Numbered from the stretch's first letter, positions 53,386 through 62,672 are shown. The stretch: DNA of 64,000 bases from Desulfospira joergensenii DSM 10085 (GCF_000420085.1 NZ_ATUG01000002.1:496001-560000); one strand, 5' to 3'. Notes: generated from the letters alone by a model not told the origin. Numbers and translations are program-made.

Positions 53386-54372
53386 GTGAAAAAGGACATC
53401 AGTGAATTTTGCAGGAAAAAGCTGGATGAGATCGAATCAAGGCTAAAAAAAACAGCTTCGAGATGGTTCTTAGCCGTATTGGTGGTCTACCCTTTTTTTT
53501 TAACAAAACTCAGTCTCTTTTCCGATTCTTTGCTCCTGTCCATTCTACAGTATCTTGTTATTCTTGTGGGCCTTCCCCTTCTGATGTGTTTTTTAAAATA
53601 TAAGCAGCAGCTTGAAAGGGAAAGAAATAAAATTTTGCATTGGAACCAGAGAGATCTGAAAAGAAGTCGCGAACTGGTCAGATTTTTTAAATATTTAAAA
53701 AAAATAAATAAGAAAATTCTTCCCAGTACCGAACGGGACATCCGGGGGAAAAAGGAAGATGGGGACTGGACCGTTCAGAAGGTAGAAGACAGGCCTTCCG
53801 GGAAACAATTACAGATATTTTTGAATAGTTTGAACCTTTCGGAAGGACAGAATTATATGGGGTTGGGGTTTGGAATCATTGCGGGAAAAGAGAGTGACAA
53901 CGAGGACGAGGACAAAGACCCGGACAGCCAGTCGCACAATATTGAAGGACTGGTGGTCCTGCGCAATGCTAAAATGGAAATCAAGGTCCTCATGCCGGGC
54001 CCCGGGGCCAATGTCCAATGGCTCTCAAATATGAAAAAATGTATGGTTAACTCACCCCAGGTGCCGGAAGGCTGCCACAGCCACAACATGATAAAAGAAA
54101 TTCCCTTTGCCGAGATTCCCCTCCAGGACGACAGACGTCTTGAATTGAAAAAGCTCATTCTTGAACAGGCAAAGTCCGGGGATGAGGAAAAAATCCCCGT
54201 CCAGCTCAAGGGATATAAATGCCAGGGGAATATTGTCATTGCCACTCAACTCTCCCTGGGGAATCTGGAGGCGGTTTCCCTCTATCGAACGGGATTTTTT
54301 AATAATTTTACGGGAAACCTTAAAAAACTGGGAATAATCCCCCAGGTAACCCTTGGGAAGCAGGCGGGATAG
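53386..54372 (+). CDS. Orphan membrane-anchored protein
   Basis: A 328-residue protein from a GTG start with AGGGG upstream. Two adjacent hydrophobic helices (about 27-45 and 50-70) form a hairpin near the N-terminus; the rest is cytoplasmic: a basic coiled-coil (about 72-105), a segment with an acidic run (about 165-180, DNEDEDKDPDS) and a C-terminal domain of strands and helices. No family recognised and no catalytic motif seen. It is AT-richer than its surroundings and follows the wrecked ABC genes, so it may be an acquired gene. It appears monocistronic. Confidence 0.7.
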   Translation: MKKDISEFCRKKLDEIESRLKKTASRWFLAVLVVYPFFLTKLSLFSDSLLLSILQYLVILVGLPLLMCFLKYKQQLERERNKILHWNQRDLKRSRELVRFFKYLKKINKKILPSTERDIRGKKEDGDWTVQKVEDRPSGKQLQIFLNSLNLSEGQNYMGLGFGIIAGKESDNEDEDKDPDSQSHNIEGLVVLRNAKMEIKVLMPGPGANVQWLSNMKKCMVNSPQVPEGCHSHNMIKEIPFAEIPLQDDRRLELKKLILEQAKSGDEEKIPVQLKGYKCQGNIVIATQLSLGNLEAVSLYRTGFFNNFTGNLKKLGIIPQVTLGKQAG

Positions 54373-54481
54373 TTCTTTTGAGACTGGAATCATCCTGGCA
54401 GACTTTTTATAGGGGATATGTCAAAGGCCGTCTAAAGAGCAATATCTTTTAAGTGCGGGGATCCTAAAAAAACCCTTTGTG

Positions 54482-54511
54482 TTGACAGAGCGAGTTCCTT
54501 TTCTTTAGAAT
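54482..54511 (+). promoter_or_regulatory. Candidate sigma-70 promoter
   Basis: TTGACA (54482-54487) and TAGAAT (54506-54511), 18 bases apart. It lies about 270 bases before the binding-protein gene. Confidence 0.5.
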
Positions 54512-54605
54512 AACCGTTAGTTCATCCAAATAGAAAAAATTACAAGACGATAAACAGCCATAGATGATCCTGCCGCCGGGAAGAGGGAAAACCCGGGAAC
54601 ATGGG

Positions 54606-54623
54606 GTATAGGAATTCCTATAC
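54606..54623. repeat. 18-base perfect palindrome
   Basis: GTATAGGAATTCCTATAC is self-complementary over its full length. It could be the operator of a dimeric regulator or, in RNA, a stem. Confidence 0.55.
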
Positions 54624-54643
54624 GATATGGGAATTGCAGAATA

Positions 54644-54690
54644 ACCAGGCGGCCTGGTGTGAAAAACCAAAATGTTCATCCTTTTGGTTT
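54644..54690. repeat. Two adjacent dyads in the leader
   Basis: ACCAGG/CCTGGT (54644-54658, 3-base loop) and AAACCAAAA/TTTTGGTTT (54664-54672 with 54682-54690, 9-base loop). Together with the palindrome upstream they give three consecutive stems in 85 bases. Confidence 0.5.
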
Positions 54691-54780
54691 CAGTGATGGT
54701 CTGTTGCGCCAGTCTCGGGAAGGGGAGAAACGTTAAACAACGGCAGCAGACCTGTCAATAGAATATAGGGGTATCGCACC

Positions 54781-55920
54781 ATGACCATGCGAATATTTGC
54801 GGGGCGGATTGTCCTGAAACGGATTGCGATTCTCATTTTCGCCTGTGTTGCCCTGTTGTTCGGCTGCGGCCCCGATGACCCGATTCGGATCGGCTTTGTT
54901 GCCAGCATAACGGGACGCCTGGCCGATACCGGTATATCGAGCAGGGATGCGGTTCAGTTGGCCGTGGAACAATGCAATGAACAGGGAGGAATCCGTGGAA
55001 TCCGGGTAAAGCTGACCATCAGGGATGATCACTGGAATATTGAAGCCGGAAAGAATGCGGTACGGGAACTCATTGAGGAGGGTGTTGGTGCGATTGTCGG
55101 TCCCTTGACCAGCAATATTGCCACGGCCGTTGTTCCTTATTTAAATGAGTCAAGGGTGATTGCAATCGGGCCCACGGTTACCACCACACAACTGGCCGGC
55201 CTGGATGACTATTTTTTTCGGGTTTGCTTGACCGTCCGGGAATATGCGTACCAAAGCGCCCGTTACCAGCTTCGTTCCGGTAATATGAAGAATATCGCCG
55301 TTGCCTATGACGGCAGTCATCAGGCCTTTTGCGAAGACTGGCTGGAAAATTTTAAAAAAACATTTGTTCCCGGCGGGGGTAAAATTCTCAGGCTTGTTGA
55401 GTTTAAATCCAATACGGTTCCTTTCTTTTCCAAGGTTGCCGGCCGGCTTTTGAAGACAGATGCCGACGGGATTCTGATCATCGCCAATCCCATGGATTCC
55501 GCCTTGTTGTGCCAGCAGATTCGGAAATCCAACCCGTCCATAAAGATTACCCTAAGCAACTGGGCGGCAAGCCCCCGGTTCATTGAAATGGGCGGCAGGG
55601 CCGTAGAAGGCGTTACCGTTTCCAGCGCCGTTCTTTCAAAGAGCCCGGGGAAGCCCTTTCAGACATTTCAAAAAATTTATTTCGAACGATTTCAACGGGA
55701 ACCGGATTATACGGCGATTCTTTCCTATGATGCAACCCGTATCATTCTGACGGCCCTGAAGAACCGCAATCGGGGACAGAGTCTTAAAGAAGCCCTTTTG
55801 TCAATCAAAGAGTTTCATGGGCTGAAAGGCAAAATTCAGTTGGATAGCAACGGCGATGTGATGTCTTCCAACGCCCTTATCTGGATCGTCAGAAACCGGA
55901 AATTTGTTGGAGCGGAGTAG
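54781..55920 (+). CDS. Periplasmic binding lipoprotein (branched-chain amino acid type)
   Basis: A 379-residue type I periplasmic binding protein with a lipobox (LLFGC; lipidated C28 or so), so membrane-anchored. Fold motifs: IRIGFVASITGRLADTGISSRDAVQLAVEQCNEQGGIRGIRV, VGAIVGPLTSNIATAV, IAIGPTVTTTQLAG and YDATRIILTAL. These match LivJ/AmiC-like proteins (Peripla_BP_6). No permease or ATPase genes follow; instead a giant sensor kinase starts three bases after the stop. It is therefore more likely a ligand-receiving subunit of that sensor than a transport component (inference). Ligands of the family include amino acids, amides and aromatics. Confidence 0.85.
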   Translation: MTMRIFAGRIVLKRIAILIFACVALLFGCGPDDPIRIGFVASITGRLADTGISSRDAVQLAVEQCNEQGGIRGIRVKLTIRDDHWNIEAGKNAVRELIEEGVGAIVGPLTSNIATAVVPYLNESRVIAIGPTVTTTQLAGLDDYFFRVCLTVREYAYQSARYQLRSGNMKNIAVAYDGSHQAFCEDWLENFKKTFVPGGGKILRLVEFKSNTVPFFSKVAGRLLKTDADGILIIANPMDSALLCQQIRKSNPSIKITLSNWAASPRFIEMGGRAVEGVTVSSAVLSKSPGKPFQTFQKIYFERFQREPDYTAILSYDATRIILTALKNRNRGQSLKEALLSIKEFHGLKGKIQLDSNGDVMSSNALIWIVRNRKFVGAE

Positions 55921-55923
55921 CCT

Positions 55924-58900
55924 ATGAGATCCCCTATCCCCTTGAAAGGATATTTATCCCTTCACTTCGGCCTGGTAGCGGCCCTGCCGGTGATCATTAT
56001 TGCCTGTCTGGTCTGGTTTGTCATGGTGCCGGGCCTAGAGGAGAGAACAGAAATCCAGAACCAGGCCATGGCTCTTTCCATGGCCGACCAGGTCTCGGCT
56101 TACCTGGGGGTGGGCAAAAGCCAGATGGCCGCCCTGGCTCAATACCTTCAAAACCGGCCGATTCAACCGGATACGGTTTCCCTTTTGGATGCCCATTGCG
56201 GTGACGGAGAATTCTTCGAGGCCCTGTTTGTTATGGATAATTTGGATGAGACCATCCAGGTTGTCGGTCTGGCAAAAACCCTTCGTCCGAATCGTGCCGA
56301 TTTTGTCGGGCTCGATCTTTCCGGCCGCAGGTTTACTGAAAATATAAAAGACCTGAAGGGGGCGGTCTGGTCAAAAACGATCCTGTCAACGGTCACCAGC
56401 CGCATGGCAGTCGCGTTGGCCCTTCCCTTGAATGGGGGTTTTCTCATCGGAGAGATCACCCTGGATAAATTGTCTGAGTTTATCCGCGATCTGCCGGTTG
56501 AATCTGAATTTCGAACCATGGTGATCGATGGTCAGGGAATCATTGTGGCCGATTCCCAAAAACGGCACTGGGGAGAGAGGTTGAATGTCAATTTTCCGAC
56601 TCCGGCGGGCCCGGAGAACAGCAACCCGGTAACCTCAACAGTATTTGAGTTGGATGGAGAACAGATGTTGGGGTCCCTGGTAAACATGGATGCGGTCAGA
56701 TGGAAGATTCTGACTGCCCGGCCGGTTCGCAAGGCCTTTCAGCCGGTTTGGGATACCTTTGTCCTGATTGGCCTGGGTCTGGTCATCGGCCTGGGTCTGG
56801 CCATGTCCATATCCTGGCTTCTATCCGGCAAGCTTGCCCGGGTCTTTTCAACCTATGCCCTGCGGGCAAAGTCCATTGCCGATGGAGACTATGAACTGCA
56901 ATGGCCTGCAGCAAAGACAAGGGAGTTTTTTCAACTGGGTCAAAATCTGCAACTCATGGCCGAAAAAATCCGTCAGAGGGAAAAGGCCCTGATAGACGGA
57001 GAGCATCGCTTGAGGGATCTTCTGGCCAATGTTCCCGGGGTGGTGTACCAGTTCACGGCAGACCCGGAAAATCCTGAATCCTATTCATCGGCCAGCGTGC
57101 TGAGGGAAAAGGCCCTGGAGATACTCGGATTGGATTCGGAAGAGAAAACCTATTTCAATGATTTTATTGCCTGTTTGCCCCGGGAGGATCAACCCCGGTT
57201 TGTCTCCTCTGTCAAAGAAGCGGTCGAGAAGTTCAAAACCTGGTACTACCAGGGCCGTTTTATCAAACCCTCCGGACAGGAGATCTGGGTGGAAGGAAAT
57301 TCTTCTCCCAGGCGGATAGACAACAAGATCGTTTTTTATGGTCTGATCACGGATATTACCCGGCGAAAGGAGATGGAATCCTCCCTGCACCTGGCCCAGT
57401 TCTGTTTTGATAATGCGGCTGTTGGAATCCATCATATCGGAGACGGGGGCCGGATCCTCAATGTGAACGAATATGCCGCCAAGATGCTGGGATACACCAC
57501 GGACGAGTTGTCCGGGTTATCTGTTTTGGACATTGATCCCTTTGCAGAGATCGAACTCCTGGAGGCCGGGTGGGAAAGGCTTATATCAGAAGGCAAGGAT
57601 CTTTTTGAAACCACCCATAAGAGAAAGGACGGCTCCCTGGTTCCGGTGGAGATTACCTCCACCCTTTTAGAATACGAAGGCCGGCAGTTTTCCATCTGTT
57701 TTGTACAGGACATCACAGAGCGCAAGCAGATGGAGAAGGCTCTCAAAGAGAGCCAGGAGCGCCTGGACCTGGCCCTGGCCGGTGCCAATGAAGGAATCTG
57801 GGACTGGCATATGACTGAAGATACCGTATATTTTGACGACCGTTATTACACCATGGCAGGCTATGAGCCCAATGAGTTTCCAGGGACATTCCATGAGTTT
57901 GAAAAGCGCATCCACCCGGAAGATCTGGAACGAGTAAAATCGCTTATCGACCGATACCTGGCCGGGGATACGGAAATTTATGAAATGGAGTTCAGATTTT
58001 TGCGCAAAGACAAAGAATTTATGTGGATTCAGGCCAAGGGCAAGATCGTTGACCGGGATGACCAGGGAAATCCCGCGCGTTTTGTCGGGACCCATGCCGA
58101 TATTACCGTGCGCAAACGGGCGGAGGAGGCGTTGCGGGAGAATGAACAGCTGCTTGCCAATATCCTCGAATCCATGGATGAAGGGGTTCTGGTGCTGGAT
58201 CATGAATTTAAATATCAGATTGTGAATCGAAAACTGGAGCAGCTGGGCGCTTCAAGGGAGCGGATTATCGGGAAAACACCCTGGGAAGCCTTTCCATATA
58301 TTAAAAATACCGCTGTTGAAGAACGGATGCGAAAAGCCATGAAGGGCCATGTGATGAGCAGCTCGGAAATTAAACTTCATATATCCGATAACCAGAGCGT
58401 ATGGTCCAGGGATTCTTTTTCTCCCCTTAGGGATGCCAACGGCCGGGTTATCGGCGTGGTCGGAATGATAAACGATATCACCCGGCACAAGCAGGATGAA
58501 GAAGAACTGCGGCAGTTGAGAAGCTATCTTTCCAATATCATCGATTCCATGCCCTCGATTCTTGTGGCCGTGGACAGAGAGGGCAAGGTAACCCAGTGGA
58601 ACCACCGGACAGAACAGGTTACCGGGGTGAGCTTCGAAGACGCCCGTTCCCAGAGTCTGAGCAAGCTGTTTCCCCGCCTGTCCGGCGAAATGGAGCGTAT
58701 CCGGACCGCCATCCGGGAACGCCGGGTGATCAGTTCTTCCAAGGTGTCAAGGAGATTGGAAAAGGATGTCCGATATGAAGATATCACCATCTTCCCCCTG
58801 AAGGCCAACGGAGTGGAAGGGGCCGTGATCCGGGTGGATGATGTCACCGAAAAAGTGCGGCTGGAGGAGATGATGATTCAAAGCGAAAAGATGCTTTCCG

Positions 58901-59670
58901 TTGGGGGACTGGCCGCGGGCATGGCCCATGAGATCAACAATCCCCTGGCCGGCATGCTCCAAACCGCCTCTGTTTTAAGTAATCGTCTGAATGCCGCGGC
59001 AAAGATTCCGGGCAATCGGAAAGCCGCTGAAGCCGCCGGCACCACCATGGCCGCAATTGAAGCATTCATGGAGGCCCGGGGGATTTTTAGAATGCTGAGC
59101 GCCATTGATGAATCCGGCCAGCAGGTGAGTTCCATCGTGAACAACATGCTCAGTTTTGCCCGTAAGAGTGAGTCAAAGGTTTTGCCCCATGATCTTGAAG
59201 ATCTGATCGACAAGACCCTGGCCTTGGCGGTTACGGATTATGATCTGAAAAAGGAGTACGATTTCAAATTGGTCGATATCGTTAAAGAGTACGGAAAGCT
59301 TTCCTTTCCCATTCCATGTGAAGCAGGTAAAGTTCAACAGGTGCTGCTCAACATCTTTCGCAATGGAGCCCAGGCCATGCAGGCGGCCGGGACTCAATCC
59401 CCCCGCTTCATCATCCGTACCCTGCTGGAAGCGGATATGGCCCGCATCGAGATAGAGGACAACGGCCCGGGCATGGATGAGGCCACCCGAAAACGGGTGT
59501 TTGAACCTTTTTTCACGACCAAGCCGGTTGGAGTGGGTACGGGTTTGGGATTAAGCGTTTCCTATTTCATCATTACCCAGAACCATGGGGGGAAGATGAA
59601 GGTGGAATCAAAACCGGGACAGGGCACTAAATTCATCATCCTTTTACCGGTGAATGGAGCAAAGGAATAG
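55924..59670 (+). CDS. Cache/HAMP/five-PAS sensor histidine kinase
   Basis: A 1248-residue membrane kinase. Helix 1 (about 17-38), a Cache-type periplasmic domain (about 40-275), helix 2 (about 280-302), a HAMP-like linker (about 303-355), five PAS domains (about 360-480, 485-605, 615-735, 745-865, 870-975), HisKA with H1002 in MAHEINNPLAGM and an insert of about 40 residues before its second helix, then an intact HATPase domain (NIFRNGAQAM, DNGPGM, GVGTGLGLSV). It is coupled to the binding lipoprotein gene (three-base gap), suggesting ligand input via that protein. No response regulator adjoins, so its partner is remote. Confidence 0.88.
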   Translation: MRSPIPLKGYLSLHFGLVAALPVIIIACLVWFVMVPGLEERTEIQNQAMALSMADQVSAYLGVGKSQMAALAQYLQNRPIQPDTVSLLDAHCGDGEFFEALFVMDNLDETIQVVGLAKTLRPNRADFVGLDLSGRRFTENIKDLKGAVWSKTILSTVTSRMAVALALPLNGGFLIGEITLDKLSEFIRDLPVESEFRTMVIDGQGIIVADSQKRHWGERLNVNFPTPAGPENSNPVTSTVFELDGEQMLGSLVNMDAVRWKILTARPVRKAFQPVWDTFVLIGLGLVIGLGLAMSISWLLSGKLARVFSTYALRAKSIADGDYELQWPAAKTREFFQLGQNLQLMAEKIRQREKALIDGEHRLRDLLANVPGVVYQFTADPENPESYSSASVLREKALEILGLDSEEKTYFNDFIACLPREDQPRFVSSVKEAVEKFKTWYYQGRFIKPSGQEIWVEGNSSPRRIDNKIVFYGLITDITRRKEMESSLHLAQFCFDNAAVGIHHIGDGGRILNVNEYAAKMLGYTTDELSGLSVLDIDPFAEIELLEAGWERLISEGKDLFETTHKRKDGSLVPVEITSTLLEYEGRQFSICFVQDITERKQMEKALKESQERLDLALAGANEGIWDWHMTEDTVYFDDRYYTMAGYEPNEFPGTFHEFEKRIHPEDLERVKSLIDRYLAGDTEIYEMEFRFLRKDKEFMWIQAKGKIVDRDDQGNPARFVGTHADITVRKRAEEALRENEQLLANILESMDEGVLVLDHEFKYQIVNRKLEQLGASRERIIGKTPWEAFPYIKNTAVEERMRKAMKGHVMSSSEIKLHISDNQSVWSRDSFSPLRDANGRVIGVVGMINDITRHKQDEEELRQLRSYLSNIIDSMPSILVAVDREGKVTQWNHRTEQVTGVSFEDARSQSLSKLFPRLSGEMERIRTAIRERRVISSSKVSRRLEKDVRYEDITIFPLKANGVEGAVIRVDDVTEKVRLEEMMIQSEKMLSVGGLAAGMAHEINNPLAGMLQTASVLSNRLNAAAKIPGNRKAAEAAGTTMAAIEAFMEARGIFRMLSAIDESGQQVSSIVNNMLSFARKSESKVLPHDLEDLIDKTLALAVTDYDLKKEYDFKLVDIVKEYGKLSFPIPCEAGKVQQVLLNIFRNGAQAMQAAGTQSPRFIIRTLLEADMARIEIEDNGPGMDEATRKRVFEPFFTTKPVGVGTGLGLSVSYFIITQNHGGKMKVESKPGQGTKFIILLPVNGAKE

Positions 59671-59716
59671 GGAGCCCTGGCCGGCGGAATCGTTTCAAGA
59701 TCCGGTCCCGGAGATA

Positions 59717-59751
59717 CAATGGCTGAAGGAAATTTTTTCCTTCAGCCATTG
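59717..59751. terminator. Bidirectional terminator
   Basis: CAATGGCTGAAGGAAA (59717-59732) and TTTCCTTCAGCCATTG (59736-59751) pair perfectly around TTT. It lies between the convergent kinase and aminotransferase genes. Confidence 0.75.
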
Positions 59752-59765
59752 CCTGTTTACGGATC

Positions 59766-61046
59766 TTAGTCCACCAGGACCTGCTCCAGTTTTTGAACCA
59801 TGAAATCCATCTCCTCTTCATTGATGACCAGGGGAGGAGAGATCCTTATGGTGTGGCCGTGGCTGTCGTTGACCACCAGACCCAGCTTGAGAAGCTTATG
59901 ACAGAATTCCATGGCATTGCCTTGTTTCACCTCAATGCCGATGAAAAGACCCCTGCCCCGGACTTCTTTGACATGGGAGGATCTGGCCGCTATGGCCTCG
60001 ATTTTTTGTTTCAGGATTTTCCCCTTTCGGGCGGCCTGCCCGGCCAGGTCTTCTTCTTCAAATACCTTGAGGGAGGCAGTTCCGGCCACGCAGGCCAGGG
60101 GGTAGCCCCCGAATGTGGAACCGTCAGATCCCTTGGAAAAGATCATGTCCATGAGCCTGGCATTGGTGATGAAAACGGACAGGGGCACAAGGCCGCCGGA
60201 CAGGGCCTTGCCCAGAATGACGCCGTCGGGCACAATCCCCTCGTGTTCAAAGCAGAATTTTTTCCCGGTCCGGCCCATGCCCACCTGGATTTCGTCGCAG
60301 ATCAGGAGAAGGTCGTGGTCATCGGACAGTTTTCTTAGGCCTTTGAGAAATCCTTCGGGCGGAATGAGCATGCCCCCCTCACCCTGGAAGGGTTCCACCA
60401 GGATACCGCAGGTATTTGGGGTAATGGCCTCTTCCACGGCCTTGAGATCCCCGAATTCCACGGACACGAATCCGGGAGTCAGGGGGCCGAAGCCCTCTTT
60501 GTACTTTTTGCTGGTGGAAAAGGAGACCACAGAGATGGTCCGGCCGTGGAAATTGTTGTTGAACACGATGATTTCCTGTTTTCCGTCCGGAATGTTCTTC
60601 TGCTTGAATCCGTAGTAACGCATTGCCTTGATGGCGGTTTCCACGGATTCAACTCCGCCGTTCTTGGGAAGGACCTTGTTGCCGTGGTTGCCGAACCTGG
60701 GTGCCATCTGGGGGGCGAATCTGGCGGTTTCCGCCAGGAAGATGCCCAGAGGGTCGGTGAAAACCACATTGGACAGAACCGAAGCGTAGTTGCCGATCAG
60801 GGCATCCATGACCGCATTGGTGATGGAGGGGTGGTGGTGACCGGGGTTGGCCGCGGAATAGGCGGCCAGGCAGTCTAAATAACGATTGCCCTTGTCATCG
60901 GTGAGCCAGCATCCCTTGGCCTGGCGTACAACCAGGTTGATCCGTTCGTAATGATGGGCCCCAAAATCACTCTCGAGATTGAAAATAGTGTCATCATTTT
61001 CATTGGAAAAACCATCAAAGTAATGAAGTTTGCGCATGCTGGTCAT
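59766..61046 (-). CDS. Ornithine aminotransferase-like class III aminotransferase
   Basis: A 426-residue PLP enzyme. The N-terminal ESDFGAHHYERINLVVRQAKGCWLTDDKGNRYLDCLAAYSAANPGHHHP follows the pattern of ornithine-oxo-acid transaminase (GAHNY...YSAVNQGH), the PLP-contact Asp is in CDEIQVGMGRTGK, and the Schiff-base Lys in VILGKALSGGLVP. It probably moves the delta-amino group of ornithine to 2-oxoglutarate, giving glutamate semialdehyde; acetylornithine or another omega-amino acid is possible. The ATG at 61046 follows AGGAGGT; a longer frame runs into the regulator gene. It is 11 bases after the TrmB gene and under the same promoter. Confidence 0.83.
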   Translation of the reverse strand: MTSMRKLHYFDGFSNENDDTIFNLESDFGAHHYERINLVVRQAKGCWLTDDKGNRYLDCLAAYSAANPGHHHPSITNAVMDALIGNYASVLSNVVFTDPLGIFLAETARFAPQMAPRFGNHGNKVLPKNGGVESVETAIKAMRYYGFKQKNIPDGKQEIIVFNNNFHGRTISVVSFSTSKKYKEGFGPLTPGFVSVEFGDLKAVEEAITPNTCGILVEPFQGEGGMLIPPEGFLKGLRKLSDDHDLLLICDEIQVGMGRTGKKFCFEHEGIVPDGVILGKALSGGLVPLSVFITNARLMDMIFSKGSDGSTFGGYPLACVAGTASLKVFEEEDLAGQAARKGKILKQKIEAIAARSSHVKEVRGRGLFIGIEVKQGNAMEFCHKLLKLGLVVNDSHGHTIRISPPLVINEEEMDFMVQKLEQVLVD

Positions 61047-61057
61047 AATGTCACCTC

Positions 61058-61846
61058 CTAGTGGTCTGCTTTTATAAGTTTGTATATTTTTTTTTCTTGG
61101 TCTGTCAGTTTCTGGCCCCGGTCCAGGGTTTTTTCGAGGAAGCAATGATAAAAATCATGTTTCAGGCTGTCCCGGTTGGCAATGACAAACCACTGGTTCC
61201 GGGTCCAGTTGATGGGGGATTCATCCTCGTTTCCCACCTCGAAAATACCCACCAGGGCCTCTTTTCTGTCTGTGATGATGTCAAAGGAACGGCCTCCAAT
61301 GGATTCGACCAGGTTTTCATGGTCCGGATGGATGACCTGGATGTCAAACTGCCGGTCAATTTTTCCCATGGCAATATACCGGATGGCCACGCCCCTTTCA
61401 TGGGCCTTTTCCAGATCCTTTCCCAGGCGGTTATCCGCTTCCGGGAACAACCGTACATAGATTTCTTTCCTGGCGCTTCGAATCATTTCTATGGCCTTGT
61501 TCATTACGTTGTCATATCCGGTCAGGGTCCAGACGAATTCAAACTCATCCTTTTGGGAGGCCTTTTGAATTTCCTTTTCAAAGGCCAAGATATTGTTTTC
61601 AAAGCCCAGCTTCAGCCGCCGGATCAGCTCGTCCGAGGGCAGGGGGGAATAAAGACCGGTGGAGACCTCAATGACGTAGCCCTTGGCCGTCAGGCTGCGC
61701 AGGACATCGTAGATTCTGGATCGGGCAATGCCGGAAATTTTACTGAGCTGAGAACCGTTTACCGGATGGTTGCGGACCAGGGCCATATAGCAGGCAGCTT
61801 CGTACTGGGAGAAGCCCAGTTCTTTTAATTTAGATTTATTTTCCAT
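61058..61846 (-). CDS. TrmB-family transcriptional regulator
   Basis: A 262-residue regulator: an N-terminal winged helix of the TrmB type (LKELGFSQYEAACYMALVRNHPVNGSQLSKISGIARSRIYDVLRSLTAKGYV) and a C-terminal phospholipase-D-like ligand domain (VMNKAIEMIRSARKEIYVRLFPEADN...). TrmB proteins are common in archaea for sugar control and scattered in bacteria. A perfect inverted repeat overlies its own -10 box, so it is very likely autoregulated and controls the aminotransferase gene that follows it. The effector may be ornithine or a related amine (inference). Confidence 0.85.
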   Translation of the reverse strand: MENKSKLKELGFSQYEAACYMALVRNHPVNGSQLSKISGIARSRIYDVLRSLTAKGYVIEVSTGLYSPLPSDELIRRLKLGFENNILAFEKEIQKASQKDEFEFVWTLTGYDNVMNKAIEMIRSARKEIYVRLFPEADNRLGKDLEKAHERGVAIRYIAMGKIDRQFDIQVIHPDHENLVESIGGRSFDIITDRKEALVGIFEVGNEDESPINWTRNQWFVIANRDSLKHDFYHCFLEKTLDRGQKLTDQEKKIYKLIKADH

Positions 61847-61867
61847 GCCGGTTCCCCGAAAATAAAA

Positions 61868-61887
61868 GTTGCTACCTTGATAGCAAC
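61868..61887. promoter_or_regulatory. TrmB operator
   Basis: GTTGCTA (61868-61874) and TAGCAAC (61881-61887), a perfect dyad with a 6-base spacer, overlapping the -10 box and ending 21 bases before the TrmB start codon. Confidence 0.7.
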
Positions 61888-61913
61888 ATAATCTTCTTGG
61901 ATTGGATTGTCAA
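61885..61913 (-). promoter_or_regulatory. Sigma-70 promoter of the TrmB-aminotransferase operon
   Basis: On the minus strand TTGACA (61913-61908) and TATGTT (61890-61885) are 17 bases apart, the same boxes and spacing as in the MarR promoter at 4267. Confidence 0.75.
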
Positions 61914-61945
61914 CGTTGAAATGCGTTTTCTTCCGGAACAAATAA

Positions 61946-61977
61946 TTGACAATTGAGCCCGGCTGTGGGCATATAAA
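61946..61977 (+). promoter_or_regulatory. Candidate ssb promoter
   Basis: TTGACA at 61946-61951 and TATAAA at 61972-61977; the 20-base spacer is long, and CATATA two bases earlier would give 18. It is 43 bases from the ssb ATG. Confidence 0.4.
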
Positions 61978-62019
61978 CAATTTAAACAGGACTTTCAAAA
62001 TCAAGGATAAGGAGTACAA

Positions 62020-62547
62020 ATGGGAAATTTAAACAGAGTAATGCTCATTGGCCGTTTGGGCAGAGACCCTGAGATCCGCTACACCCAGCAGGGAGGAGCC
62101 GTGGTTAACAGCGCTCTGGCCACTTCGGATTTTTGGAATGATAAGAATACCGGTGAACGGCGGGAGAGAACCGAATGGCATAGGATTGTGCTTTTTGGCA
62201 AACAGGCCGAGACCTTTGAAAAATACATGTCCAAAGGCAGTCAGGTTTATGTGGAGGGAAGACTCCAGACCAGTTCCTATGAAAAGGAAGGCCAGACGCA
62301 TTACAGCACTGATATTATAGTAAGTAATTTTCAGTTTTTGGACTCAAAGACAGACAGTCAGGCAGGGGCACAGGGCGGCTATTCAGGTGGCGGTCAGCAG
62401 GGCGGAGGATACCCGCAGAAGGGCGGGGGAGGATATTCCCAGCAGGGCGGATCTGCCCCCAACTCCAATAATTTTCAGGGACAGACCAGCCCGGGCATGA
62501 CCGGCGGCGGACAGGCCCCCATTCCTGATGATGATATCCCCTTCTGA
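62020..62547 (+). CDS. ssb: Single-stranded DNA-binding protein
   Basis: A 175-residue SSB. The OB-fold covers residues 1-110 ([71 protein letters not shown]), followed by a Gly/Gln-rich flexible linker (about 115-165) and the acidic tip DDDIPF that recruits repair and replication proteins. Length is usual. AAGGAG precedes the ATG, and a perfect palindromic terminator follows. It is monocistronic, not in the common rpsF-ssb-rpsR order. Confidence 0.95.
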   Translation: MGNLNRVMLIGRLGRDPEIRYTQQGGAVVNSALATSDFWNDKNTGERRERTEWHRIVLFGKQAETFEKYMSKGSQVYVEGRLQTSSYEKEGQTHYSTDIIVSNFQFLDSKTDSQAGAQGGYSGGGQQGGGYPQKGGGGYSQQGGSAPNSNNFQGQTSPGMTGGGQAPIPDDDIPF

Positions 62548-62568
62548 AAAATAAACAATCCCAGTCTA

Positions 62569-62600
62569 AAAAGGCGCAGTTCCATGGAACTGCGCCTTTT
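62569..62600 (+). terminator. Rho-independent terminator of ssb
   Basis: A fully self-complementary 32-base stretch: AAAAGGCGCAGTTCC at the left, its complement at the right, ending in TTTT. The A-run on the left would also let it serve the minus strand. Confidence 0.85.
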
Positions 62601-62672
62601 TAAATGGAAAATTAAAAATCTTCCGTTGAAAAAGGTGGCAAGCCCAGGCCCCCCCCTTCTTTTTGTGGCTTT

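Larger units (their letters stand above)
54373..54780 (+). other. Structured leader of the binding-protein/kinase operon
   Basis: 408 bases without a gene. A sigma-70 promoter near 54482 would give a leader of about 260 bases containing three perfect dyads: 54606-54623, 54644-54658 and 54664-54690. I could not match it to a known riboswitch. Confidence 0.5.
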
